From positions 55,897,880 to 55,961,879 of the forward strand of contig CP141132.1 in assembly GCA_035236585.1 (NCBI GenBank): a stretch of 64,000 bases of DNA, read 5' to 3'. Below are positions 11,501 through 23,027 of the stretch, one piece after another (position 1 is the first letter of the stretch; the number at the start of each line of letters is the position of its first letter). The notes under the pieces are model-generated. The model was not told where the DNA came from, made no database searches, and saw only the letters and a list, made by a program, of their open reading frames with translations. The DNA is from Warburgia ugandensis. Lineage: Eukaryota; Streptophyta; Magnoliopsida; Canellales; Canellaceae. Position numbers and translations under genes: made by a program.

Positions 11501-13212
11501 AAATTTTGCAATTCAACGGTTGGATGGTCAATTAGAGCTAAAATGCAATTTTTTTTACGTAAAATCTCAAAATTGATTGCTTAGATGATCTAATTAGATG
11601 CTAGATTAAGTGTATTTTGCTTAAAATTGAACACTTAACATACATCCCCAACCAGCATTTTGCTAGTCCTTAACAAAACATTCGAAAAACCAAATCACAG
11701 AATTTCAAATTTTTATTTTCAAGTCAATTCCACTTTTTCCGTAGAGAATTATCTTTAATAAATCTATCAAATTTAGCAAATTAATAAAAATGAATGAAGA
11801 ATTCAAAGCCTTACTCATATGCTAAAAACATTCCATTTGAGCTCAGATCTTAGAGAAAGTGTGTGTGTACAGTCTTCATATAGAATAATCTTTATCTTTA
11901 AGTAGATTTCTAACTTTTGAACTCCATCTGAAATATGTTTGACCTCAATCCTCACTAATGACATATACTAAGAAATAAAATCTCTTGGATAAAGGTTCAA
12001 ATCATATATCTCTTTTAGCTATGTAAGCAGAGTAAATAAAAGCAAATTTATCTTACATATATTCATGAATGAATAAGAGTTATAAGGACTTTAGTTTTGA
12101 TCCCTTTAGAATGGATGTCATTACTTTTGAACATTCAGAAATACTGTTCTTTAAATCCTATTTTTTCATATCTTCATCAAGACTATGTTCATCCTGAAAT
12201 CAGTAGGCTTTTAACTGGGACGAAATGTAGGCTTAGGACAAGGTACCAAAGAAAGGGTATTCAAAGTTTCTTCAAAAATAAGTTGAGAGGTATTCTAAAG
12301 TTAGCAATTTGTACTAAAGTGAACATTTTTTTTTCCACAAACCTGAATTTTTGAGTTTTGGCTGGTACGGAAACAGTACTGGCGACTAGAGTGGGGACAC
12401 CCTCTGATATCCTAAGGAAAAGAGAAAAAGAGGACATATTGAGTATTATAGAAGCGTAACAACATATAACCGTTCAGCTGTTTTTAAAATATTGTTCAAA
12501 CTACAGGTGAAATTTAACTGTTTCATAGAACTGCCTGTTCCTCCAAGAAAAGGGAAAAAGAAATAAGGACTGGCTGTGCTGACACTTAGAGACAAGGAAT
12601 ACGTATGTTATCAATTATCTGCTGAAATATTAATTCTTCTTGGCATTCATTTCCATTCAGTTCTGGAATTAATTAGGTGGATCATGTTACAGTCTATATA
12701 TATAGATGTATGTTGAATCTGGGTTTCTGTTACTGAATGAATTTGACATCTGGTTTTATAGGAAAAGTGTCTAAGGAATTGATGTTGTTGTCTTGGAATC
12801 AAGTTCAACCTTACAGGTGGTGATTTTCTTTGCCTGCACCTGCTGGGGTTATATCAGGATTCATACATGCATTAGTTGCACTTTCATCACAAATACTCAT
12901 AACTCATCCATCCTACCACATATCTTGGCCATTTTGTTGGAATTTATTGATATAAGCAAAAACATATGTGCAACTACTTGGGATTCTGACATGCACAATA
13001 GCCTGCGTTGAATTCAGTAGATACTTGTTTCAGTCCATACTCATCCTGCGAGTCGCCTGCAGAATGCGATGATCAGCAGCATAGTGCATGTGACGAACTT
13101 GCCACGGAAAAGAGTTGTGAAATGGTTTGAGGATAAGCGTCACGAAGATGGAGTTCCTGAGCAACGGCAACCCTACCGCCGATCTGTTCGTCAGACTGTT
13201 CCCACGAACTAA
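1255..13212 (+). CDS. OCP3: OCP3 homeodomain protein, 3' three exons (5' end outside window)
   Basis: Recognised from the conserved order of an acidic region, a 'KNLAAEVGLDRALVLELLRD' block, and a C-terminal homeodomain. Exons are 1255-1593 (113 codons), 1674-1979 (102 codons) and 13063-13212 (49 codons plus TAA), all in phase 0 with GT-AG borders (ACT-AGT|gtaagt; gtag|ATAAAA; CCAACT|gtgagt; cctgcag|AATGCG). Exon 1 here is rich in Asp and Glu, including a run of six Asp. Exon 2 ends in the first part of the homeodomain (QNRWSAQKRLKKVQLETLER). Exon 3 encodes the recognition helix with WFEDKR where classical homeodomains have WFQNRR, as is usual in OCP3. In Arabidopsis OCP3 modulates ABA- and jasmonate-linked defence and drought responses, and a plastid role has been reported. 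About 264 residues are visible; the N-terminal exon or exons lie left of the window. The reading frame is intact. The 11.1-kb last intron is the odd feature. Confidence 0.93.
3307..3556. repeat. Degenerate tandem duplication in OCP3 intron
   Basis: Segments 3307-3412 and 3451-3556 share the order 'actgcc-gctt', 'acctattctcatc', 'cccctaa', 'cc-tttttac', 'aacctgccatagttcc' or 'aacctactgtagttcc', and 'tatag/tgtag'. Period is about 144 bp. Function unknown. Confidence 0.6.
3739..4696. mobile_element. Non-autonomous hAT-like DNA transposon
   Basis: The element is 958 bp, flanked by a perfect 8-bp direct repeat TTTCGAGG (3731-3738 and 4697-4704), the target-site length of the hAT superfamily. Its ends begin CTATGTAG and end CTACATAG, and the inverted similarity continues imperfectly (left GCGCACCTAAGTGC, right GCGCTTGGGTGCAC). 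Subterminal GC-rich motifs of the type aggtgccctaggc and gcctgggtgtgcctgg occur at both ends, while the middle is very AT-rich. No transposase is encoded. The perfect target duplication suggests a fairly recent insertion. A Mutator-like origin (8-11 bp duplications) is less likely because the terminal repeats are short. Confidence 0.78.
4130..4612. repeat. Internal tandem units of the hAT-like element
   Basis: Two clear units of about 170 bp start near 4309 and 4480. Each contains 'ccacatatatagct', 'cccatgcttgt', 'tcttcatgt' and 'attacgaaaat' in order. A third, more diverged unit precedes them (from about 4130, with tcaattacgaaaat at 4248). Confidence 0.65.
4926..4956. repeat. (TTA)n microsatellite
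   Basis: About ten perfect TTA units immediately upstream of the Athila 3'-end remnant. Confidence 0.9.
5341..5807. repeat. 55-bp inverted duplication inside the intronic LTR
   Basis: Segment 5341-5395 is the reverse complement of 5752-5807, with one mismatch and one length difference, separated by about 355 bp. In the sister LTRs (9246-9300 and 38826-38880) the left position holds a different sequence containing 'acaaactcttaaatttg' or 'caacttttaaatttgg', so the left arm is a replacement by an inverted copy of the right arm. Confidence 0.8.
6914..6923 (+). promoter_or_regulatory. LTR TATA box (same sense as OCP3)
   Basis: CTATAAAAGG within the intronic Athila LTR. The equivalent site recurs at 40449-40458 (CTATAAAAAG) and, inverted, at 11249-11258. 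It is followed by the pyrimidine-rich transcribed part of the LTR. Activity is unknown. Confidence 0.5.
7231..7320. repeat. (TC)45 microsatellite in LTR
   Basis: Ninety bases of uninterrupted TC. It lies downstream of the LTR TATA box within a longer pyrimidine-rich stretch (6980-7640). The open frames of Ser and Leu here are repeat artefacts. Confidence 0.95.
8400..8630 (+). mobile_element. Athila LTR mid-fragment, forward
   Basis: The stretch 'aaatcccatcactgg...gaatcctttttc' resembles the LTR interior at 7478-7520 and 48290-48560, and a (TC)16 tract at 8525-8556 occupies the same family position. It is joined directly to the truncated U5 end at 8399, so this is a rearranged piece rather than an independent insertion. 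Confidence 0.55.
8631..9257. repeat. Near-perfect 298-bp inverted repeat (palindrome)
   Basis: The left arm 8631-8928 is the reverse complement of the right arm 8960-9257, with two mismatches and no gaps (checked base by base). The 31-bp spacer 8929-8959 holds the Athila pre-LTR tract ttttaggttaattcctac. The arms are the first 298 bp of an Athila LTR, so two LTR 5' ends face each other head to head. It lies inside the OCP3 intron. Confidence 0.93.
8955..9692 (+). mobile_element. Athila LTR 5' part, forward
   Basis: Begins TGATGAGAATTG after the pre-LTR tract and follows the 38547-39290 LTR for about 735 bp. It then switches at about 9692 to an inverted LTR 3' end. The left 298 bp are the right arm of the palindrome. 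Confidence 0.75.
9693..12335 (-). mobile_element. Athila-type LTR fossil, reverse, in OCP3 intron
   Basis: Reading leftward it ends in the U5 signature (9700-9780; 'gcaagtacgggtcgatccc' on the plus strand) and a few bases of the primer-site side (aaaaac). The inverted TATA element CCTTTTATAG is at 11249-11258, followed leftward by a purine-rich tract (10480-11210) that mirrors the pyrimidine tract of 6980-7640. It lacks the first 0.7 kb of the LTR. Together with 5770-8395 it forms an outer inverted repeat with arms of about 2.6 kb. Confidence 0.78.
13063..13212 (+). CDS. OCP3: OCP3 terminal exon (homeodomain recognition helix)
   Basis: Separated from the previous coding exon by 11 kb. It reads NAMISSIVHVTNLPRKRVVK, then WFEDKRHEDGVPEQ, and ends PTN-stop at 13210-13212. 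The polypyrimidine tract is weak, but 'cgcctgcag' is a good acceptor and the frame continues without loss of phase. It is listed separately because a gene finder could easily miss this link. Confidence 0.92.
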   Translation, partial: NAMISSIVHVTNLPRKRVVKWFEDKRHEDGVPEQRQPYRRSVRQTVPTN

Positions 13213-15107
13213 TTAGTTAGAGTTTAGCTAAGTGAATTCTGTGAACGATATGTGGGCGTATATATTTCAAGTTTTTCCATATTCCTATGGATTCAACAGC
13301 TCTTTTAGCATATGTGATATGTGCTAGTATTGGATCGAGAGACTGCAGACCAAGATTGAGGCTGTGCGTGAGTATAGGTCAAGCTTTCTCCATATATGCG
13401 TGTATGTACTAGAATTAGTATTCAATGAATAGATCAGTGGCTCTGTGTACTTTATGGAATCTCCACTCTATATCAAAAGCTCTTGCAAGTGGCATTAATG
13501 TTGTAAGTCTTAAATTAGATAGGAGCGTTAGATTCCTTCTATTTTACTTCTTTCAATGGAGTGAAGGAAAGAAGAGAGGAAAGTGGTTCACTGGAAAATG
13601 GATTTTCCTTCTTGACTCTTGAAGGTCCTCTTATATGTGTATGCAAGTTTTTCGTCTATGAACAACATTGGAGGAGCGAAATTGTATTAACAACTTCGGG
13701 TGATGCACTGATTCATGCAATGGTTCCAAAATATGTTGATGAGGCTCAAAATGGAGTAACTACACGAGTATACTCAAGACTGAGGAAATATTCAATTTGA
13801 GAAACTTGGTATGCGCCATAGTGCTGTAGGTTATCCTATGAATACATGAGTATCTGCAATAACCTTATTTTTATATCTCAGAGGTCACGCCTTCTTTATT
13901 TAAAGTGATACTTTTCATCGGCTGGTGAAGAAATAAGAGTGCCAAAACCGAAACAGAGGCGGTAAGAATATGATCGCCTTTTCCTATCGGTTGGTCTTGT
14001 GAAGTATCATTTAAATCTTCGCGACAAGTTTATTGGAGGCAAAGTCAAAGTGTAATGGATGGGTTCATAAGGCATTGACATATATTTAATGTTTGCCAAG
14101 AGAAAAGAAATATATTTGATGTAATTATACTTTGAAGCTAAAGAAATATTTAAATCATCATTTCCATTCTTCCCAATCGCCTAGAGTCAAGAGAGACTGC
14201 TTCTCTCAGCCTCTCTAAAGAATATAAAAATAAATAAAAGATAAAAGGCAGAGTGGAAGGGAGAAAGGAAAATAGAGGTGGTTCAGTGAGATCTTTAGTA
14301 CTCCAACATGACTGCAACTTGATTTAAAATCCTTTGTTTAGCGTTGGATCCTTTATCTCAAGTGCTTTCTGCTTCATCTGTGCGGAAGATGAACGAATTT
14401 TGTTATAATGTTTCAGCCAAAGTCAAATGGCTATTAATCATCCATGGTTAATATATTCAAGAGCTATTCACAATCTACAAAGGGACCACGTCCAGATGTG
14501 TAAGTTGGGTCAATTCAACTTGAACTCAAGTCCAGTTTCCAACTGTATATGTTTGGGGATTTGGGTCGGGTTGCTTCATATTCGTTTACTCAGTCCAGGT
14601 CGACGCAAGTTGCATAATCCCCTCTTAATCTTTTCTAAATATTATTGAATAATGTTCTAAGAATGAGCTAATGTCTGTAAATTCCTAGTCATTAAAATAA
14701 TTTCCAATTAGACAGTAAAAGTTAGGAAGAGAAAACAATTTCAAACGAGGTCCCAAAATAATTCACTTAAAATTGACGACATACCTTTAATTACTTTTAA
14801 GTTCATGAGAATATTACCTGAATTTTTTCTTTTCTTTTTTCTTTGGGAATGGTGCAGATGTAAAATTAACAGATAAAGTGATGGATCAACAGAGAAACAA
14901 CAAGGAGCATAACTCTATACATGCCATCCCTGTAGTCAAGAGCCAAAAAACAACCACATTTAATCAAACAGAAAATGCCCAAAGGCTACTTTCATCAGTG
15001 TCTAGCAGCTAAATCGTGAATCTCGGTGAAAAATTGATTATATGTGAGACAGATGAGAGAGTTGTAGTTTTTGTTTTCAGTACATTAGTGATAGGCATAT
15101 AAAGGGT
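13213..15107. other. OCP3 3' UTR and unassigned intergenic sequence
   Basis: The first few hundred bases are presumably OCP3 3' UTR. An open stretch at 13561-13800 could be a decayed coding fragment, but I recognise no family. Nothing else was identified. Confidence 0.4.
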
Positions 15108-15310
15108 TTAAATTTCTTCCATGGGACCATGCCCAACAAACTTCTCTTGTTTTCCAATCGGCTTCCTAGCAAGAAGTCCTTCGTGCTTCACGTTCTTACC
15201 AAAGGCAACAGGCAAAAAGGATGCCTCTTCAAGCCATTCAGAAACTATGTACGCACTTAAAGCTTTCAAATTTGGCAAATATACCAAATTTTTTCTTGCT
15301 GAAGTTAAAA
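15108..15310 (-). CDS. Possible terminal exon or gene fragment, unrecognised
   Basis: On the minus strand an acceptor-like 'tttaacttcag' precedes an open frame of about 66 codons with non-repetitive, protein-like composition. It includes NLVYLPNLKALSAYIVSEWL and ends GHGPMEEI-stop at 15108. I do not recognise the family. No upstream exon is evident between 15330 and 15940, and the next host gene lies on the other strand, so it may be a relic or a transduplicated piece. It could also be a chance frame. Confidence 0.25.
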
Positions 15311-15592
15311 TTTTCAATCTTTCTGGCAAGAGTCATGTGCTTTTGTTTATAAAACTCGTACACTCTCTCAAATTAGTTTATGGCATACAATTTTGGGTCC
15401 TTCCTCAAAAATAGATATTTTTTAACAAACTAATTCTAATTGCTTCCATTAGTTGTATAATAAAAAGAAGTGATAAACTGTGTAACAAAGCATTAAAGTG
15501 AGTTTCTCTCTCAGCTTACTACATTTTTTATTTAACCACCCACTCTAGTTAACTCCTTTCGAGAGATTTCATGCACCAACCATTTACTGTGG

Positions 15593-16085
15593 TTAACTGC
15601 GACACATGGCTGGCTGAGAGCGAGAATCACTTTGAGGTTTATCATTTTGTATTTTTGACCAAGGTGTTCTCAGATCAAATCTAAGCCGCACACCTAAGAT
15701 GGAAAGATTAGTAAAATTTGTGCGATCACCGGTCGATCTTGGCGGCTTCCGTTGTACATAAAACGAAACAAAATTGTGGTTGACCAGGTGAGCACCAGTC
15801 AAAGAATCGCTTAAGAACCAGTCAAAGTGAACTCCAATAAATAGATAAAATAAAAAGAGACATAAACAAGAAGGTCAGTTTACAAAGAGGGATTACCAAA
15901 GCATGAGAATTACATTGATAAAACTCTCGACCTTCCTTTTCTTACGTCATAGATGCCATTAACTGGCTTCTCTTCTTACTCTTACCTTGTCCTCTTCTCT
16001 CTCTTCCCTTTAAATATAAACGTAGAAACGGGAAACAAAACCAATTAGAAATAGAGTTTTCAAGTTCAGATAGAGAAAGAGAGCA
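15593..16085 (+). promoter_or_regulatory. Upstream region of the MAPK-substrate gene
   Basis: A TATA-like tttaaatataaa lies at 16010-16021, about 65 bp before the ATG. A TTACGTCAT motif at 15942-15950 contains a TGACG half-site of the type bound by TGA/bZIP factors. The probable 5' UTR (about 16040-16085) is purine-rich and has no upstream ATG. Transcription start is inferred, not observed. Confidence 0.45.
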
Positions 16086-16412
16086 ATGGCTGGTTTGCCA
16101 AGGTCTTCTGTTTCTTTCAGGAGGCAAGGTTCTTCAGGATTGGTATGGGAAGATCGATTTTTATCAGGAGATTTGAATCAGGAGAAGAAGAAAGAAGAAG
16201 AGGGAGTAGAATTCAGAGAGTTGAGACCTTCCCAGAGCACCGGATCAATCCGAATGATGGAAAGAAGCCAATCAAATGGAGGTCGTGGATGGCGCACCGG
16301 CAAGGTGTCACCGGCGATCGATCCGCCTTCTCCTAAGGTCTCTGGTTGTGGATTTTGCGTTTTCGGAAAATCTTCAGGGAAACAGCAAGCCAAAAAATCC
16401 CGCAAAAAATAA
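16086..16412 (+). CDS. MAPK-substrate protein, MASS / At1g80180-like
   Basis: A complete 108-residue single-exon gene, start context gagcaATGGCT. Family hallmarks: an N-terminal MAGLPRSSVSFRRQGSSGLV W block (residues 1-21), an ELRPSQSTGS segment (45-54), and the conserved block R-S-Q-S-N-G-G-R-G-W-R-T-G-K-V-S-P-A-I-D-P-P-S-P-K-V-S (60-86) with two Ser-Pro sites at 75 and 82. A Cys motif GCGFC (87-91) and a Lys/Arg-rich tail follow. Arabidopsis relatives (MASS1-3) are MAP-kinase substrates that influence stomatal development and MPK6 localisation. The family is small, intronless and intrinsically disordered, as here. It lies alone, about 2.9 kb downstream of OCP3 on the same strand. Which MASS paralogue it corresponds to cannot be decided. 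Confidence 0.9.
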   Translation: MAGLPRSSVSFRRQGSSGLVWEDRFLSGDLNQEKKKEEEGVEFRELRPSQSTGSIRMMERSQSNGGRGWRTGKVSPAIDPPSPKVSGCGFCVFGKSSGKQQAKKSRKK

Positions 16413-19339
<2,927 letters not shown>

Positions 19340-19399
19340 AGTCTTAACTTTTAGAGAGTGAGGCAAGTCTTAACTTTTAGAGAGTTAATGTCCTGTGGT

Positions 19400-19400
<1 letters not shown>

Positions 19401-19464
<64 letters not shown>
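19401..19464. repeat. (TAA)n microsatellite
   Basis: Uninterrupted trinucleotide run of about 21 units. Confidence 0.95.
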
Positions 19465-19465
<1 letters not shown>

Positions 19466-19680
19466 TAGGGGTGTGTTAATTTCAGCTATTTAATATAGGT
19501 GTAAGGAGTATTGATATTTGATTGGCTGAAAAAAAATAGAAAACAGAAAAAGTTAGAGGAAATGACAGTTAAAAACTTTTTCCCGACCAATCAAATGTCA
19601 CTTACACTTTATACTTGTAACTCTTTGATGAAATTACAAGTTCCCATGCACATACATACATACATATATAGGCACACATA

Positions 19681-19735
19681 CTCTAAAAAAAATGCACATC
19701 ATATTATATATAATATGATGTGCCTTTTTTTGAGA
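19681..19735. repeat. Short perfect palindrome with extended stem
   Basis: A 30-bp perfect palindrome at 19694-19723 (GCACATCATATTATA and its mirror). A-run and T-run flanks extend the pairing (ctctaaaaaaaat on the left, cttttttttgagag on the right). No target duplication was identified. Confidence 0.8.
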
Positions 19736-20460
19736 GAGTGTCATGTGTCACTTCTTCCTTTCTCTCTTCTCTTTTTGTTTTCATTTTTTCTTAAGCGTAA
19801 CATCTTCTTGATAAATGCCATTAAAATAGAGACCTTTGCAATGGTTACTTTAAGTAGACCCAAACTAACTTTCTTTAATTTTATATTTTCTATCTTTATT
19901 GTCTCATAATAATTCTTTATAAAATTTTTCTATTTTCTTTCTCTCCTCAAAAGATTTCTATTAATAAATGCTTTCTCCTTTTGTTTGGTTGGCTATTTAA
20001 TTAAAGAGAACAAATAGCTACTATATTTTCTCTAAATCCTAATTCATCTTATAAGTATTATATCTCTCTCCTCCTCTTCTTAGGTGAAGTTTCTATACAG
20101 TAGTCTTATTTCTATTGATAACTGTTTCCGCCTCAATTTGTTGCTAGTGAATACTACCAACTAAATTTGAATGAGTTTAGTTTTTCTAGAGATCATAATC
20201 ATATAGATTTCTTATAAATTTATAGATCTAGATCTTCTTAGATTTAGATTTCTTAGATTTTGATCTAATTAGTATAGGACAATAGTAGTGCTTTATTATT
20301 AGTACTAGTATTTTCCTGTTCTTTTTAAACTCCTTCTTTATCAGTCTCTTGGTTATCTTTTAACAAAACCTCCTATACAATTTTTGTCTCTTTTCTTTTC
20401 TCTATGTATTTTTGTCAAATGTTAATGTTTCATCTCATTTTAACTCTTTTCGATGCATAT

Positions 20461-20607
<147 letters not shown>

Positions 20608-20731
20608 TCGAAAACAAGATAATGTTTTTGAGCTGTAGATATTCTCTCACAAACTCAAGTAATTTATTAAATTATTAATTTTTTACATATTTTCAACATT
20701 ACTCAACTTCACCTGATCTTGCTAATTATGT

Positions 20732-21900
20732 GCATCATCATCATCAAGACCTTATTCAGATTAGGGGTTGGTCACATGAATCTTACTCCTTCATTCCCTT
20801 CTATTAAGTGTCATGGCTTCATTTAATGATAAAGTTTTTAAATCTTTTGTCACCAATTCTATCTAAGTTCTTTTGGGCCTTTCCCTTGCCATTTTACAAC
20901 CTTTGACTTGGATCACCTTACTCCTAACTAATCCTACATTGGATTTGTTCAAACCATCTAAGTCTAATCTTCCTCATCTTGTTACCTATTGGAGCTACTC
21001 CTAAGTTTCCTTTAATGTTTTCATTTCTAATTTTATCATTTCTTGTCTTGCCACTCATCTCTCTCAATATCTGCATTTCAGCAACACTCATCCTATATAT
21101 ATGTTGTTCCTTAACTGCCTAACACTCTGATCCACAGAGCATGGCCAGCCTTACATCCATCCTATAAAATTTTTCCTTTAGTTTGGGTGCTACCCACTAA
21201 TCATACAAAACTCTAAAGGCATATCTTCATTTGTTCCAACCCGTTGGATTCTCTGGGTAGCCTGCCTCTCAAGCTCTCCACTCTCATGAATGATTGATAC
21301 TAAGCATCAGAAGTGTTCATTTAGGGGGACTTCTTAGTTATCAATCTTTACCAGTGCTCCTCTCCTTGCTAAAATTGCATTCAATATACTGTCTTAGTTT
21401 AATTAATTTTAAATCCTTTAGATTCAACTTTGTGTTTATGTCCTCTTTTGTCTCATCAATCAAAACTATATCATTTGCCAATAACATGCATTATGAATCT
21501 TCTCTTGTATATATTTTGTTAACTCATCCATAGACAATGTGAAAAGGCATGGCTTAATGTTGATCCTTGGTGCAATTCTATAGTGATAGGAAAATCAACA
21601 ATCTTTTCGCTAATGGTCTTAACATTTGTTATTGCTCTCTCTTACATATCCTCAATTATGTCTATATACCCATGTGAAACCCCTTTCTCACCCAACACCC
21701 ACCATATTAACCAAGTCTTTGTATGTGTTAGAAAAATTACAGTATGTTCTTTTCTACTGTAATAATTTTTTACCATCTCAAATTATTTACTTTACTAACC
21801 AATTGCATGCATTCTATGTTTAGCTTCACTTCCTATATTATTTTCATTTGTTAATTTGTGTTCTTTGTTCCCTTTTGAATTGCTGCCGATGGCTGATAAA
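20732..21900 (-). mobile_element. RTE-type LINE, 3' part, degenerate
   Basis: The minus-strand 3' terminus ends ...GGTCTTGATGATGATGATG (plus 20733-20749), typical of plant RTE elements. Reading leftward from about 21730, translated pieces match the RTE reverse transcriptase and its C-terminal region: a GVSHGYIDIIEDM-like stretch near 21660, an ELHQGS motif near 21560, MLLANDIVLIDETKEDIN at about 21436-21490, then a FYRMDVRLAMLCGSE...MSVAEMQ region near 21035-21180. The catalytic FADD box is LAND (21470-21481): the first Asp is replaced by Asn, so the copy is dead. Stops and frame changes occur along its length. The 5' part (endonuclease) is absent. Confidence 0.82.
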
Positions 21901-23027
21901 ATGATGTTATAAGAGAACCAGGTATAGTGGATGAAGATGGTTTCAATGCAAATTAATATATTAACCATTCTTCTTTTTATTTTTTTTTGTAAATATTTAT
22001 GTTAACCAAAGTTAGGCATTACTTTTCCCTAGATCATTTTCAATTCTATGATATGATCATTATACATGGCTTCTTTCTTTCTGACTATATTATAACAGAG
22101 ATCTTCACATTTCTTTATTTTTTATTTTTTAATGTTGGACACACTCATCCATACACACAAATACACCCCCTTAAGGAGCCTCAATTTGTGACCCTTCATG
22201 ATTGAGGCTTACTCTTGCACAATTGCACCACACTCACAAACCCAAGATCTTCAAATTTTAGGTCTATACAAGATCTAAAAGAGGGATATTTCAATTTCAG
22301 TATCTAGATAATTAGTCGAACCTTGGTTGATGCTAATAGGTCCATTAGAGTTATGCTTACATTGCATAAAAGAAACTATCTAGTGGCAGTTTAAAATCAC
22401 TTTCCATGAACAAAAACATCCCTTGGTCACTGTTTATGTCTTGCAAAGCTATGAATAATTGTTTTTGACAACAAGTAAAGACCATTGGTTATTGAGGCAT
22501 AAGAAGTCACTTTAAAATGTTTTTACATGATGGATGTGTGTCTTTGATAATTTCAACTAAATTACACAGAGAAAGGACTATTTTGACACTAATAACTTTC
22601 TTAACGACTACTTAATTTACTTTTATGTTATTAAATACGAGTTTGATAAATAATAATATCTAACATAATTTTTTTTTATGGAATTGCACCATAGAAATAA
22701 CTTAGTAACCAAAATTATATCCATTTGCATAATGGATTCTCTAAAAAGGAAACTAGAAAGAGACTAAAAAAAATTGCTCTTTGCTTCTCAAAAAAAAAAA
22801 AAAACCTAATTAGAAATTGTAGGTGTTTCTCACACCACTAAGGTCTAACCTTTTTGTATCCTTCAATATTGAATGCTCAAAATTCTTATCACTCTTCACA
22901 GTTAGATTTAGTGACAAAAAACTAAAAGATTTTTATTCTAGTACCTAAAGTTTATGTTGTTTACCTTAGAAGGGTCCATAGTTTTTCCCTCAATGTTGTG
23001 CCCTACGGTTTAGTTTGAACTTGACGT
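21901..23027. other. AT-rich intergenic sequence
   Basis: Apart from the possible SINE, no recognisable feature. An A-run lies at 22791-22803. Confidence 0.4.
22125..22245 (-). mobile_element. Possible tRNA-derived SINE
   Basis: On the minus strand a pol III A-box-like TGGTGCAATTG (plus 22220-22230) lies about 35 bp upstream of a B-box-like stretch (GGTCACAAATTGAGGC, plus about 22178-22193). This is followed by 'ccttaagggggtgtatttgtgtg', the kind of body seen in plant SINEs. No poly(A) tail or target duplication could be defined. Confidence 0.35.

Larger units (their letters stand above)
1980..13062 (+). other. OCP3 last intron, 11.08 kb, TE-filled
   Basis: Bounded by gtgagtaaag and cgcctgcag, and it divides the homeodomain between the exons at 1674-1979 and 13063-13212. 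Apparently original intron sequence lies at 1980-3738, 4705-4957 and 12336-13062. I recognise no gene in those parts, only a degenerate duplication at 3307-3556 and a TTA repeat. The remainder is a hAT-like element and Athila LTR pieces in both orientations. The open exons on either side suggest it is still spliced out. Confidence 0.88.

Noticed and set aside
13561-13800. Open frame downstream of OCP3 (ending RVYSRLRKYSI), possibly bL17-like
   Set aside because: Only a handful of spaced residues resemble ribosomal protein L17. There is no start, splice structure or conserved core, and it could be chance, so no gene was called.
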